Source: Alphaproteobacteria bacterium (lineage in GTDB: Bacteria > Pseudomonadota > Alphaproteobacteria > Caulobacterales > Caulobacteraceae). Taken from it: a stretch of 9,325 nt of DNA. Positions 1 to 6,622 of this stretch are shown one piece after another. The translations under genes were made by a program, and so were the position numbers. The stretch's first letter is position 1. The number at the start of each line of letters is the position of its first letter. The notes beneath the pieces are model-generated. The model was not told the DNA's origin, ran no database searches, and saw nothing but the letters and a program-made list of their open reading frames with translations. The DNA lies in the NCBI GenBank assembly GCA_018895795.1, contig JAHINZ010000254.1, positions 1-9,325 on the forward strand. The letters are read 5' to 3'.

Positions 1-256
1 CCAGGCCCAGCACGTCCGACAGATTGTGACCGGCGTCGGCCAGCAGGCTCAGCGAATGGGTGAACAGGCCGGCCCCGGCCTCGACCAGCACGAAGCCCAG
101 GTTCAGCGCCGTACCGATCGCGAAGGCGCGGCCAAAGTCCTTGGGGACATGATGATGGTGGCCGTGGCCATGGTCATGCGAATGGCCATGATCATGGTCG
201 TGCCCATGGTCGTGATCATGGTGACCGTGGGCGTGTCCGGAGTGATCGTGCGGCAT
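1..256 (-). CDS. Cation diffusion facilitator (CDF) metal exporter, N-terminal part, cut by window edge
   Basis: These are the first 85 codons of an inner-membrane divalent metal/proton antiporter; the rest lies left of the window. From the ATG at 256-254, residues 3-36 form a cytoplasmic His/Asp/Gly tail with 19 histidines, including four in a row at 33-36. The first membrane segment follows (about residues 42-62), then the start of TM2 with ADAGHNLSDV. That HNLSD motif is the H-x-x-x-D metal-site pair of TM2 in ZitB/CzcD/DmeF-type CDFs. His-rich tails in the family bind Zn, Co or Ni and feed or sense metal. The gene lies 53 bp beyond the acyltransferase stop on the same strand, so it may be read through or have its own promoter; an AGGG close to the ATG is the only weak ribosome site. 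The metal cannot be assigned from this fragment. Family call is strong. Confidence 0.9.
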   Translation of the reverse strand, partial: MPHDHSGHAHGHHDHDHGHDHDHGHSHDHGHGHHHHVPKDFGRAFAIGTALNLGFVLVEAGAGLFTHSLSLLADAGHNLSDVLGL

Positions 257-309
257 GGCCCTACATCTCACCAAGGGGGGCGTGGATCAATGTTTCCATC
301 ATCCTATCT

Positions 310-1035
310 TCACAGCGCCGGGGCGGGCGCCCCATCGGTCTCGCCCACCAGCCGCTCGGCGCGGCGGGACACGGCCGACAGCCGCGCGCCCCAGGCCTCG
401 ACCACGGCGTCTGGATCATCGTCGCGGCCGGCGGTGACTGGACCGTCCCAGACCATCGCCGCGCGGGCGAAGGGCAGGGGGATGATGGTGCGGTCCCAGG
501 TGCCCAGGCGCAGGCAGGGCTTCATGGCCACGCCGACGAACAGCACCGGCGCGCCGCTGACCCGGGCCAGGGCCACGGCGCCCTTCTGCAGCACCTCGAC
601 CGGACCGCGCGGGCCGTCGGGCGTGATGGCCATGGCCCCGCCGTCCTTCACCCACTTGACCATGTCGCGGAAGGCCTGTTCGCCGCCCTTGTTCTTGGCG
701 GTGTCGGTCTTTTTCAGCGACGAGCCGCGAATGGACGGCAGGCCCAGCTTGGCGATGACCCGGGCGATGAACTCGCCGTCGCGCGACTGGCTGACCAGCA
801 CCCGGATCTCCGGCTTGTCGGGGCCCTGCGGCCAGGTGGCGGGACCGACCGGCACGCGGGAGTGCCACAGCGCCAGGATCGCGCCCGACTTGGTCGCCAG
901 ACTCTCGGCCCAGACGCCTTGCGCGATCTCCTGCCCCTCGCGGGTCCAGCGCAAGGTGCGATAGGTCAGGGCCAGATAGCCCGACATCAGATTGACCAGC
1001 AGGCTCATCACCAGGGGCGAGCGCAGCGGCCTCAT
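310..1035 (-). CDS. DUF374 / lysophospholipid acyltransferase-like protein
   Basis: A 241-residue protein of the DUF374 branch of the LPLAT superfamily, probably a membrane-associated acyltransferase acting on a lipid A or phospholipid intermediate; the substrate is unknown. An N-terminal hydrophobic stretch (about 5-25) would anchor it to the inner membrane. Block I reads LWHSR, with His58 as likely catalytic base but without the Asp of the usual HX4D (Val63 is there instead). Then come SQSRDGE (82-88), GLPSIRGSS (98-106, block II-like) and ITPDGPRGP (137-145, replacing the PEGTR of block III). DUF374 proteins as I know them share these variants. Its ATG overlaps the stop of the upstream MsbA-like exporter as ATGA, so the two are translationally coupled and probably work on the same lipid. 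Family assignment is firm; the reaction is inferred. Confidence 0.88.
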   Translation of the reverse strand: MRPLRSPLVMSLLVNLMSGYLALTYRTLRWTREGQEIAQGVWAESLATKSGAILALWHSRVPVGPATWPQGPDKPEIRVLVSQSRDGEFIARVIAKLGLPSIRGSSLKKTDTAKNKGGEQAFRDMVKWVKDGGAMAITPDGPRGPVEVLQKGAVALARVSGAPVLFVGVAMKPCLRLGTWDRTIIPLPFARAAMVWDGPVTAGRDDDPDAVVEAWGARLSAVSRRAERLVGETDGAPAPAL

Positions 1036-2810
1036 GCGACGTCCTCCGACGCCGGGTCAAGGTCCTGGGCCTTGGCGAGGCGTGCATAGAGCCCCTTGTC
1101 GCGGACCAGCTGAGCATGGGTTCCGGTCTCGATCACCCGGCCCTTGTCGATGACATAGATGCGGTCGGCGCCCTTCACGGTCGACAGGCGGTGGGCGATC
1201 AGGATCGTCGTGCGACCGGCCATCAACCGCTCCAGCGCCGCCTGCACCTGGGCTTCGCTCTCGGTGTCGAGCGCGCTGGTGGCCTCGTCCAGCAGCAGGA
1301 TCGGAGCGTCCTTCAGGAAGGCGCGGGCGATGGCGATGCGCTGGCGCTGTCCGCCCGACAACCGCGCCCCGGCCTCGCCGACGCCGGTCTCGTAGCCGCC
1401 CGGCAGAGCCGAGATGAACTCATGCGCCGCCGCCTGCTGGGCCGCCGCCTCGATCTGGGCCTGGGTGGCCTCGGGGCGGGCATAGGCGATGTTGGCGCGG
1501 ATGCTGTCGTCGAACAGGAACGGCTCCTGGGTGACCAGGGCGATCCGGTCACGCAAGGAGGCGAGGGTCACAGAGCGCACATCATGGCCGTCGATCGTCA
1601 CGGCGCCGCCCGTCACGTCATAGAAACGCGGGATCAGGTTGAGGATCGAGCTCTTGCCGCCGCCCGAGGGGCCGACCAGGGCGACGGTTTCGCCGCGCTT
1701 GGCGCTGATCGAGACCTCGCTCAGGGCGGGAATGTCGGCGCCGTAGGAGAAGCTGACCTTGTCCAGGGCGATGGCGCTGTCGCCGGCGGGCAGCACCCTG
1801 GCGTCGGCGGGATCGACGATGGTCGGCGCGACATCCAGCGCCTCGAACAGGCGCCGGGCGGCCGTCAGGCCCTCGCTGAACACGGTCTGCAGGTTGGCGA
1901 CCTGGCGCAGGGACTGGGCGGCCATCAGCAGGGCGCTGAGGAAGGCGATGAAGGCCCCGGCGGTGATGCCGCCCGTGGTGGCCCGCCAGCCGGCATAGAA
2001 GAACACGACCGCCGTGATCAGGGTGGTGAAGGTCTCGGTGGCCGGCGCGGCCATGGCGCGGGCGTTGGAGCCCTTGATCAGGTGTTGCTGTCGGCGATCG
2101 ACCACGGCGGCGACACGGCCCTCCTCATAGGCCTCGCGGTTTTCCATCTTGACGATCTTGACCCCGTCCAGGCTCTCCATGATCGCGGTCGAGAGGTTGG
2201 AGGTCTCGCCCATCGCGCCCTTGGCGGCCTTGGTGGTCTTGCGGGAGAACCGCCGCATGATCAGGCTGGCGACGGGGGCGATGATCAGCACGCCGGCCGC
2301 CAGGATCGGGTCGAGACTGAACATCACCGCCAGGGCCCCGACAACGGTCAGGAACTCGCGGGTGTAGTTGACCACCCCGCTGGTCGCCGCCTCGCGGATC
2401 AGGCTGGCGTCATACAGCACCGAGGAGACGTACGACCCCGAATGGGCGCCGCGCAGGCGGGCGAGGTCGGAGCGCACCAGCTTGCCGAACAGCTGCACCT
2501 GGACATCGCCGACCACGCCATTGCCGATCCGGTTGATCAGGGTGGCCTGCAGCACCTGGAACAGGCCGCGCAGGATGGCGATCCCGGCGATCGCCGCTGG
2601 AATGGCGATCAGGGCGCCGGCCCGGGGATGGGTGATCAACTGGTCGATCGCCGACTGGATCATCCGCACCAGTTGCGCGCTGAGCCCAGCCACGATCGCG
2701 GCGCTGACCAGGGACACGGTCAGTCCCTTCCAGCGGGGGCGCAGATAGTCGCGCCAGATCCGTAAGCTCAGGTCGCGGGTGCTGGCTTGCGGCGCGGCGG
2801 TGTCGGTCAT
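1032..2810 (-). CDS. msbA: MsbA-like ABC lipid exporter (fused TM and ATPase domains)
   Basis: A half-transporter of 592 residues that would act as a homodimer in the inner membrane. MsbA relatives flip lipid A-core or phospholipid to the periplasmic leaflet using ATP. The membrane domain spans about residues 20-315 with six predicted helices. The ATPase domain follows: Walker A GPSGGGKSS (380-388), Q-loop VTQEPFLFDDSIRANI (426-441), signature LSGGQRQ (484-490), Walker B ILLLDEATSALD (504-515) and switch His540 in AHRLST. Length is typical of MsbA. I chose the ATG at 2810-2808; a TTG at 2837 would add nine residues, and neither has a clear Shine-Dalgarno site. The downstream acyltransferase gene overlaps it by ATGA, and the CtpA-like phosphatase diverges upstream, which supports a lipid A role. 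Class is certain; the substrate is inferred, since other exporters share this architecture. Confidence 0.9.
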   Translation of the reverse strand: MTDTAAPQASTRDLSLRIWRDYLRPRWKGLTVSLVSAAIVAGLSAQLVRMIQSAIDQLITHPRAGALIAIPAAIAGIAILRGLFQVLQATLINRIGNGVVGDVQVQLFGKLVRSDLARLRGAHSGSYVSSVLYDASLIREAATSGVVNYTREFLTVVGALAVMFSLDPILAAGVLIIAPVASLIMRRFSRKTTKAAKGAMGETSNLSTAIMESLDGVKIVKMENREAYEEGRVAAVVDRRQQHLIKGSNARAMAAPATETFTTLITAVVFFYAGWRATTGGITAGAFIAFLSALLMAAQSLRQVANLQTVFSEGLTAARRLFEALDVAPTIVDPADARVLPAGDSAIALDKVSFSYGADIPALSEVSISAKRGETVALVGPSGGGKSSILNLIPRFYDVTGGAVTIDGHDVRSVTLASLRDRIALVTQEPFLFDDSIRANIAYARPEATQAQIEAAAQQAAAHEFISALPGGYETGVGEAGARLSGGQRQRIAIARAFLKDAPILLLDEATSALDTESEAQVQAALERLMAGRTTILIAHRLSTVKGADRIYVIDKGRVIETGTHAQLVRDKGLYARLAKAQDLDPASEDVA

Positions 2811-2886
2811 GGGCGAGGGGTCGGACGTCGCGGCCAAGCTGTCAAGGACACCGGCGCATCAGTGCGGGCGGAAACGACCACGCGTT

Positions 2887-2909
2887 TTGCAAAACCTTGC
2901 GGTCTATCC
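2887..2909 (+). promoter_or_regulatory. Possible promoter of the phosphatase gene, with a TTTTGCAAAA palindrome
   Basis: The 130-bp gap between the divergent exporter and phosphatase starts holds a TTGCAA (2887-2892) about 10 bases before TCTATC (2903-2908). This loosely resembles the short-spaced Caulobacter housekeeping promoter (TTGAC, 10-14 bases, GCTANAWC). The -35 element is part of a perfect 10-bp palindrome TTTTGCAAAA (2885-2894), a possible operator. The match is partial, so this is a weak call. I found no convincing promoter for the exporter direction. Confidence 0.3.
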
Positions 2910-2927
2910 TACCTAGGCGCGGACATT

Positions 2928-2933
2928 GAGGGG
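2928..2933 (+). promoter_or_regulatory. Ribosome binding site fixing the TTG start of the phosphatase
   Basis: GAGGGG lies seven bases before the TTG at 2941, an ideal Shine-Dalgarno distance. An upstream in-frame TTG at 2926 would overlap this purine run and has no site of its own. The protein therefore most likely begins MAKFDLTTPW at 2941. Confidence 0.75.
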
Positions 2934-2940
2934 ACGCCAC

Positions 2941-3606
2941 TTGGCCAAGTTCGACCTGACCACGCCGTGGGGACGTTTCAAGACCTACCTGCACTATCTG
3001 TGGAACGATCACGCCTATCTGCGGGTCGGCTTCTCCAACGCTCACTGGGTCAGTCCCGAGCTGGTGCGGGCCAACCAGCCCTGGCCGTTCCAACTGGCCT
3101 GGTGGAAGAAGCGCGGCATCAAGACCATCGTCAATCTGCGTGGCGGTTTCGACGGCAGCTTCTATGCGCTGGAAAAGGACGCCTGCGAACGCCTGGGGCT
3201 GAACCTGGTGGATTTCACCATCACCTCGCGCGAAGTCCCGATCCGCGAACGGGTGCGCGGCGCCAAGGAACTGTTCGAGACCCTGGAATACCCGGCCCTG
3301 ATCCACTGCAAGTCGGGCGCGGACCGGGCCGGCATCATGAGCGTGCTCTACGCCCATTACCGCCTGGGCCTGCCGATCCGCGAGGCGATGAAGGAGCTGT
3401 CGCCCCGCTATCTGCACATCAAGGCCGGCAATACCGGCGTGCTCGACTATGTGTTCGAGCAGTATCTGGAGCGCGGGGAGCCGAAGGGGCTGAGCTTCAC
3501 CGACTGGGTCGAGAGCGACGACTACGACCCGGTCGAGATGAAAAAGACCTTCCGGGCCGGGATGCTGGGGAAGATGCTGACCGACAGGATTCTTCGGCGG
3601 GAGTAG
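2941..3606 (+). CDS. ctpA: CX5R (tyrosine/dual-specificity type) phosphatase, CtpA-like
   Basis: A 221-residue cytoplasmic-looking phosphatase of the cysteine-dependent PTP/DSP fold with a TTG start. The active-site loop is IHCKSGADRAG: nucleophile Cys123 and phosphate-binding Arg129 (CX5R), with Asp91 in VDFTITSREVP as candidate general acid about 32 residues earlier. The segment RGIKTIVNLRGG (58-69) is the usual strand and turn at the start of this fold. In Caulobacter crescentus, CtpA is a PTP homolog reported as essential for normal envelope integrity and cell separation, and later as needed for wild-type lipid A structure and abundance. The active site and the neighbouring msbA-like and DUF374 genes fit that protein, so the real substrate may be a lipid phosphate rather than phosphotyrosine. 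I name it from memory of the family, without alignment. It is the only plus-strand gene here. Confidence 0.82.
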   Translation: MAKFDLTTPWGRFKTYLHYLWNDHAYLRVGFSNAHWVSPELVRANQPWPFQLAWWKKRGIKTIVNLRGGFDGSFYALEKDACERLGLNLVDFTITSREVPIRERVRGAKELFETLEYPALIHCKSGADRAGIMSVLYAHYRLGLPIREAMKELSPRYLHIKAGNTGVLDYVFEQYLERGEPKGLSFTDWVESDDYDPVEMKKTFRAGMLGKMLTDRILRRE

Positions 3607-3717
3607 GGGGGCGAATCGCCCCCTCCGCGCCTTCGGCGCGCCTCCCCCGGAGGGGGAAGACGATCTCATCTGCCCCCTCCGGGGGCGGACGGTCGCGAAG
3701 CGACCCGGTGGGGGCGA
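3607..3717. repeat. Composite block of nested inverted repeats between convergent genes (REP-like, probable bidirectional terminator)
   Basis: This block starts one base after the phosphatase stop. It contains GGGGGCG-AAT-CGCCCCC (3607-3623), CGCGCC-TTC-GGCGCG (3626-3640), a 13-bp perfect inverted repeat of CCCCCGGAGGGGG (3644-3656) with its complement (3673-3685) across 16 bases, and GGTCGC-GAA-GCGACC (3691-3705). TCGCCCCC (3616-3623) also pairs with GGGGGCGA (3710-3717), closing the whole block. Each 13-bp arm can fold on itself too. No U-tract follows. It separates convergent genes, so ending transcription in both directions is the simplest role. The G/C-run plus triloop design resembles intergenic repeats I associate with Caulobacter relatives. 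Confidence 0.75.
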
Positions 3718-3740
3718 GTATCAACCCGCCCCGCCGTCGA

Positions 3741-3965
3741 TCACCCGACGCTTGGATCCATCAGCTTGTGCGCGTGGATGATGAAGTAACGCGCATGGGC
3801 GTTGTCGACCGTGGCCTGGGCCTTGGCCTTCCAGGCCTTGTGGGCCTCGCCATAGCTGGCATAGGCGCCGACGAACTCGACCTTGGACAGGTCGCGGAAC
3901 TCGATGTCGGAGACATCTTTCAGTTCACCGCCGATGACGAGATGGAGCAGCTGCTTGTCGGGCAT
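3741..3965 (-). CDS. DUF4170 family small protein
   Basis: A 74-residue protein of unknown function that matches the alphaproteobacterial DUF4170 family over its whole length. It opens with KQLLHLVIGGELKD, continues with VEFRDLSKVEFVGAY, then AHKAWKAKAQATVDNAHARYFIIHAHKLMDP in two stretches, all hallmarks of the family. There is no signal peptide or membrane segment, so it should be cytosolic. It starts 30 bp after the CysQ-like stop on the same strand and is probably the last gene of the pmbA-cysQ operon. The ribosome site is poor: an AGGA about 12 bases before the ATG. In other alphaproteobacteria I recall this family lying beside Kdo transferase and lpxK, which would tie it to lipid A, but that is neighbourhood inference only. 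Confidence 0.85.
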   Translation of the reverse strand: MPDKQLLHLVIGGELKDVSDIEFRDLSKVEFVGAYASYGEAHKAWKAKAQATVDNAHARYFIIHAHKLMDPSVG

Positions 3966-3995
3966 GGGAGGGCATGGTCCTGCGAGGATCTATCG

Positions 3996-4775
3996 TTAGG
4001 GAAGGTCGATATGCCCGACCCGCGCCAGGATCAACGGTTGAAGCGCCGCATTGGCGCAAACCAGGCTCGGAACCAGCGGAATAGGGCGATTATAACGGAA
4101 ACCTTGGCCCTTATGGTCCGTCAGACAGGCGCCGACCTCGGCGCGAATCAGATCGGCCGCGGCCAGGTCCCATTCGCTCTTGGGCGACAGGGCGACGGCG
4201 GCGTCGAACGCCCCGGCGGCGACCAAGCAGACACGGTAGGCGATCGAGTTGCGGCTCTCGACCCGCATGGCCGGCCAGGGCGTGGTCCAGGCCGGATGGA
4301 CGAACATCTTGGCGTCGCCCAGCATGGCGGCGTCCTCGAGGTCTTCGGTGTCGCTGGGCGAGATCGCCGCGCCGTTCAGAGTGGCGCCGCCGCCGGCGAT
4401 GGCGGCGTAGGTCTCGTTCAGGGCGGGCGCGTGGACCACGCCGGCGATCGGGCGGCCGTTCTCGACCACGGCGATCGAAACGGCGAACCACGGCTTGTTC
4501 TTCATGAAGGCGACGGTGCCGTCGATCGGATCGACCACGAACTGTCGCCGGGTCGTCAGGCGGGCCGGATCATCGACCGTTTCCTCCGACAACCAGCCAT
4601 AGTCGGGCCGGGCGGCCAGCAGGCGATCCTTCAGCAGCGCGTCGACGGCCAGATCGGCGTCGGTGACCGGCGAACCGCCCTCCTTGGACCAGATCTTCAG
4701 CCCGCCGGCGCGGGCCGTCAGGGCCAGTTCGCCGGCCTCCCGCGCCGCATCGAGGATCAGGTCCAGCTCGGTCAT
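3996..4775 (-). CDS. cysQ: Inositol monophosphatase-family phosphatase, CysQ-like 3'(2'),5'-bisphosphate nucleotidase
   Basis: A 259-residue Mg2+-dependent phosphatase of the FIG/IMPase superfamily. The metal-binding residues are visible: SEE (63-65, WLSEET), DPIDGT (82-87) and WDLAAADLI (202-210). The sequence after motif A (FMKNKPWFAVSIAVVENG) resembles alphaproteobacterial CysQ, which removes the 3'-phosphate from PAP in sulfate assimilation; inositol monophosphatase or another sugar-phosphate activity remains possible. The start is the ATG at 4775, whose ATGA overlaps the pmbA stop. The frame stays open upstream into pmbA, but that extension is Arg/Pro/His-rich shadow translation. The gene is translationally coupled to pmbA and followed 30 bp later by DUF4170. 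Superfamily certain, exact substrate about 60 percent sure. Confidence 0.88.
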   Translation of the reverse strand: MTELDLILDAAREAGELALTARAGGLKIWSKEGGSPVTDADLAVDALLKDRLLAARPDYGWLSEETVDDPARLTTRRQFVVDPIDGTVAFMKNKPWFAVSIAVVENGRPIAGVVHAPALNETYAAIAGGGATLNGAAISPSDTEDLEDAAMLGDAKMFVHPAWTTPWPAMRVESRNSIAYRVCLVAAGAFDAAVALSPKSEWDLAAADLIRAEVGACLTDHKGQGFRYNRPIPLVPSLVCANAALQPLILARVGHIDLP

Positions 4776-6103
4776 TTGCCGGCGATCGCCAGGCCGTCGA
4801 CCAGGATGGACGGGGCGTTGTTGGCGCCGCGCATCTCCAGGTCCGAGCCGGGGATCAGCCGGGCGTAGATGTCGATCAGGTTGCCGGCCACGGTGATCTC
4901 GGTGACCGGGCCGGTGACCTCGCCGTTCTCGAACCAAAGGCCCGAACAGCCGACCGACCAGTCGCCGGTATTGCCGTTCAGCGAGGGGCCGAACATCGAG
5001 GTGACCATCAGGCCGGTCCCGGCGTCGGCCATCAGGCCGGCCAGGTCGCGGGTTCCCGTCGACAGGGTCAGGTTGCTGGTCGAGACGCCCGAGGGACCGG
5101 CCAGGCCGCGCGAGGCGTGGCCGGTGGTTTCCAGGCCCAGCTGCCTGGCCGAGCTGGTGTTGAGCAGCCAGGTGGTCAGGACGCCGTCGTCGATCAGGGC
5201 GCGGTGGACGGTGTCCACCCCCTCGTCATCGAAGGGCGACGAGCCCAGGCCGCGCACCCGGTGCGGATCCTCGATCAGGTGCACGCCGCGGGCGAAGATC
5301 CGCTGGTTGAGCTTGTCCTTCAGGAACGAGCTGCCGCGGGCGATGGACGGGCCCGAGATCGCGCCCAGCAACGGCCCGATCAGCGACATGGCCAGGCGGT
5401 TCTCGAAGATCACCGGGGCGGTGGTCGAGTCGATCTTGCGGGCGTTGAGGCGGGCCACGGCTTGGCGGCCGGCCTCATGGCCGATGTCCCCGGCGCCCGG
5501 CAGGTCGGCGAAGTGACGGGCTGAGCGGCCTTCGCCGCCGCGTTCCATGCCCGCGCCCTCGCCGGCGATGGTCGAGACCGACAGGGAATGGCCGGTGGCG
5601 GCGTGGGCGCCGGCAAAGCCGTCGCTGGTCAGCAGCCGCCACGAGGCCGAGCTCCAGCTGGCCGAGCCGCCGTCGGAATTGGTCACGCCCTCCACCGCTC
5701 GCGCGGCGTCCTCGGCCAGGCGGGCCTGGGTCTCGAGGGCCTCGGCGCTGGGCTCGTAGGCGTCGATCAGGTCCAGATCGGGGAAGGGGCCCTTGGCCAG
5801 GCGCTCACGCGGCGCGAGACTGGCATAGGGATCCTCGGGCGCCAGCCGGGCCATGGCCACGGCGCGCTCGATCAGCTTGGCGCGGCCCTCGCCGGAGATG
5901 TCGGAGCCCGACACCGTGGCGCTGCGCTGGCCGACAAAGACCCGCAGGCCCAGGTCGCGGGCCTCCTCGCGCTCGACTTCCTCCAACGCGCCAAGGCGAA
6001 CGCTGACGGAGAGGGATTGGCGTTGGGCGAAGACGGCCTCGGCCGTGTCGGCCCCGGCCTTGAGCGCGGCCGAGACCATGTCGCTAAGCAGATTATCATC
6101 CAT
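4772..6103 (-). CDS. pmbA: PmbA/TldE family metalloprotease-like protein
   Basis: A 443-residue cytosolic protein of the TldD/PmbA (peptidase U62) family. In E. coli, PmbA (TldE) pairs with TldD to degrade unfolded peptides and mature microcin B17. The typical blocks are present: ADTAEAVFAQRQSLSVSVR (18-36), GLRVFVGQRSATVSGSD, then near the C-terminus SSPFDDEGVDT, TTGHASRG, GPSGVSTSNL, GNTGDWSVGCSGLWFENGEV and ITVAGNLIDIY. It lacks the zinc motif of TldD; one HEAGR stretch is not HExxxH. It therefore should be the non-catalytic partner, with the TldD gene outside this window. It is the first gene of the pmbA-cysQ-DUF4170 run. No strong ribosome site precedes the ATG at 6103. Confidence 0.93.
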   Translation of the reverse strand: MDDNLLSDMVSAALKAGADTAEAVFAQRQSLSVSVRLGALEEVEREEARDLGLRVFVGQRSATVSGSDISGEGRAKLIERAVAMARLAPEDPYASLAPRERLAKGPFPDLDLIDAYEPSAEALETQARLAEDAARAVEGVTNSDGGSASWSSASWRLLTSDGFAGAHAATGHSLSVSTIAGEGAGMERGGEGRSARHFADLPGAGDIGHEAGRQAVARLNARKIDSTTAPVIFENRLAMSLIGPLLGAISGPSIARGSSFLKDKLNQRIFARGVHLIEDPHRVRGLGSSPFDDEGVDTVHRALIDDGVLTTWLLNTSSARQLGLETTGHASRGLAGPSGVSTSNLTLSTGTRDLAGLMADAGTGLMVTSMFGPSLNGNTGDWSVGCSGLWFENGEVTGPVTEITVAGNLIDIYARLIPGSDLEMRGANNAPSILVDGLAIAGK

Positions 6104-6126
6104 GGCGTCTTATGGACGACGCCGAC

Positions 6127-6162
6127 GGGGGCGGGCAAGCGCGGCGCGCCGCTTGCGCCCCC
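6127..6162 (-). terminator. GC-rich hairpin after the MAPEG gene
   Basis: In the 87-bp gap between the MAPEG stop and pmbA, GCAAGCG (6135-6141) pairs with CGCTTGC (6150-6156). An outer GGGGGC (6127-6132) pairs with GCCCCC (6157-6162) across a two-base GG bulge. There is no U-tract on the minus-strand transcript, so an intrinsic terminator is uncertain; it may end the MAPEG message or act as a processing barrier. Confidence 0.5.
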
Positions 6163-6190
6163 AAGCCGCAGGACAGACGTCTCCGGAAGA

Positions 6191-6592
6191 TCAGGCGATC
6201 GCGTAGAACAGCAGGGCCACACCGACGAAGATATAGGCCAGCCAGGTGGCGACCATGCCGATGGCGCGCGGGATCGAGGCGCCGCCGCTGTTGGACAGGC
6301 CCACGGCGTGAATCAGACGACCCGAGAACAGCACGAAGCCCGCCACATGGATCGCCAGCGGCGGGGCTTCGACCACGGCCAGGACGACGAGGGCGATCAG
6401 GCCCGCCGGAACATATTCGCTGGCGTTGCCGAAGGCGCGGATGGCGCGGGCCAGTTCGGGGATGCCTTCATCGCCCAGGGCCACCTTGTGCTTCTGGCGC
6501 AGGCGCACGACCAGCAGCGACAAGGTCAGCATCAGGAAGACATGCAGGCCCACCCAGAGGGCGGCGGCGTGACCGGAGGTGATCGTATCCAT
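6191..6592 (-). CDS. MAPEG-family inner-membrane protein (YecN-like)
   Basis: A 133-residue integral membrane protein with four hydrophobic segments (roughly 9-30, 61-80, 80-98 and 112-132). It carries the MAPEG signature ARAIRAFGNASEYVP (48-62). Eukaryotic MAPEG members are glutathione-dependent transferases or peroxidases of lipids; bacterial ones such as E. coli YecN are mostly uncharacterised, so no substrate is proposed. Length is usual for bacterial members. An AAGG seven bases before the ATG is a reasonable ribosome site. It is flanked by a hairpin on either side, which suggests a single-gene transcript. Family call strong, function open. Confidence 0.88.
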   Translation of the reverse strand: MDTITSGHAAALWVGLHVFLMLTLSLLVVRLRQKHKVALGDEGIPELARAIRAFGNASEYVPAGLIALVVLAVVEAPPLAIHVAGFVLFSGRLIHAVGLSNSGGASIPRAIGMVATWLAYIFVGVALLFYAIA

Positions 6593-6622
6593 TGGAAAAC
6601 CTTGCCGTCTTGACCACGCCCC

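Noticed and set aside
146..256. Tandem-repeat or CRISPR-like look of the CAT/GAC-rich DNA
   Set aside because: It is the His-rich coding tail of the CDF gene; there are no regular repeat and spacer units.
26..964. Plus-strand frame opposite the CDF and DUF374 genes
   Set aside because: Both minus-strand proteins have recognisable motifs; the plus-strand product is low complexity with no family features.
1116..2765. Long open frame on the plus strand, antisense to the exporter
   Set aside because: It mirrors the exporter codons in a GC-rich genome, has Gly/Asp/Gln/Arg-rich composition without any domain, and the opposite strand carries complete ABC motifs.
2840..2845. TTGACA on the minus strand as a -35 box for the exporter gene
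   Set aside because: No -10-like sequence follows at a usable distance, and it lies only about 30 bases before the ATG.
2787..4868. Long plus-strand frame spanning the phosphatase, the repeat block and the cysQ gene
   Set aside because: It runs out of frame through a gene with clear HCX5R motifs and then antisense through DUF4170 and cysQ; no recognisable domain.
4776..4937. N-terminal extension of the CysQ-like protein
   Set aside because: Its 54 residues are Arg/Pro/His-rich and lie wholly inside pmbA; the ATG at 4775 with the ATGA overlap begins the true fold.
5451..5498. HEAGR in PmbA as a possible zinc-protease motif
   Set aside because: It lacks the second histidine of HExxxH, lies in the wrong context, and PmbA/TldE proteins are known to lack the metal site.
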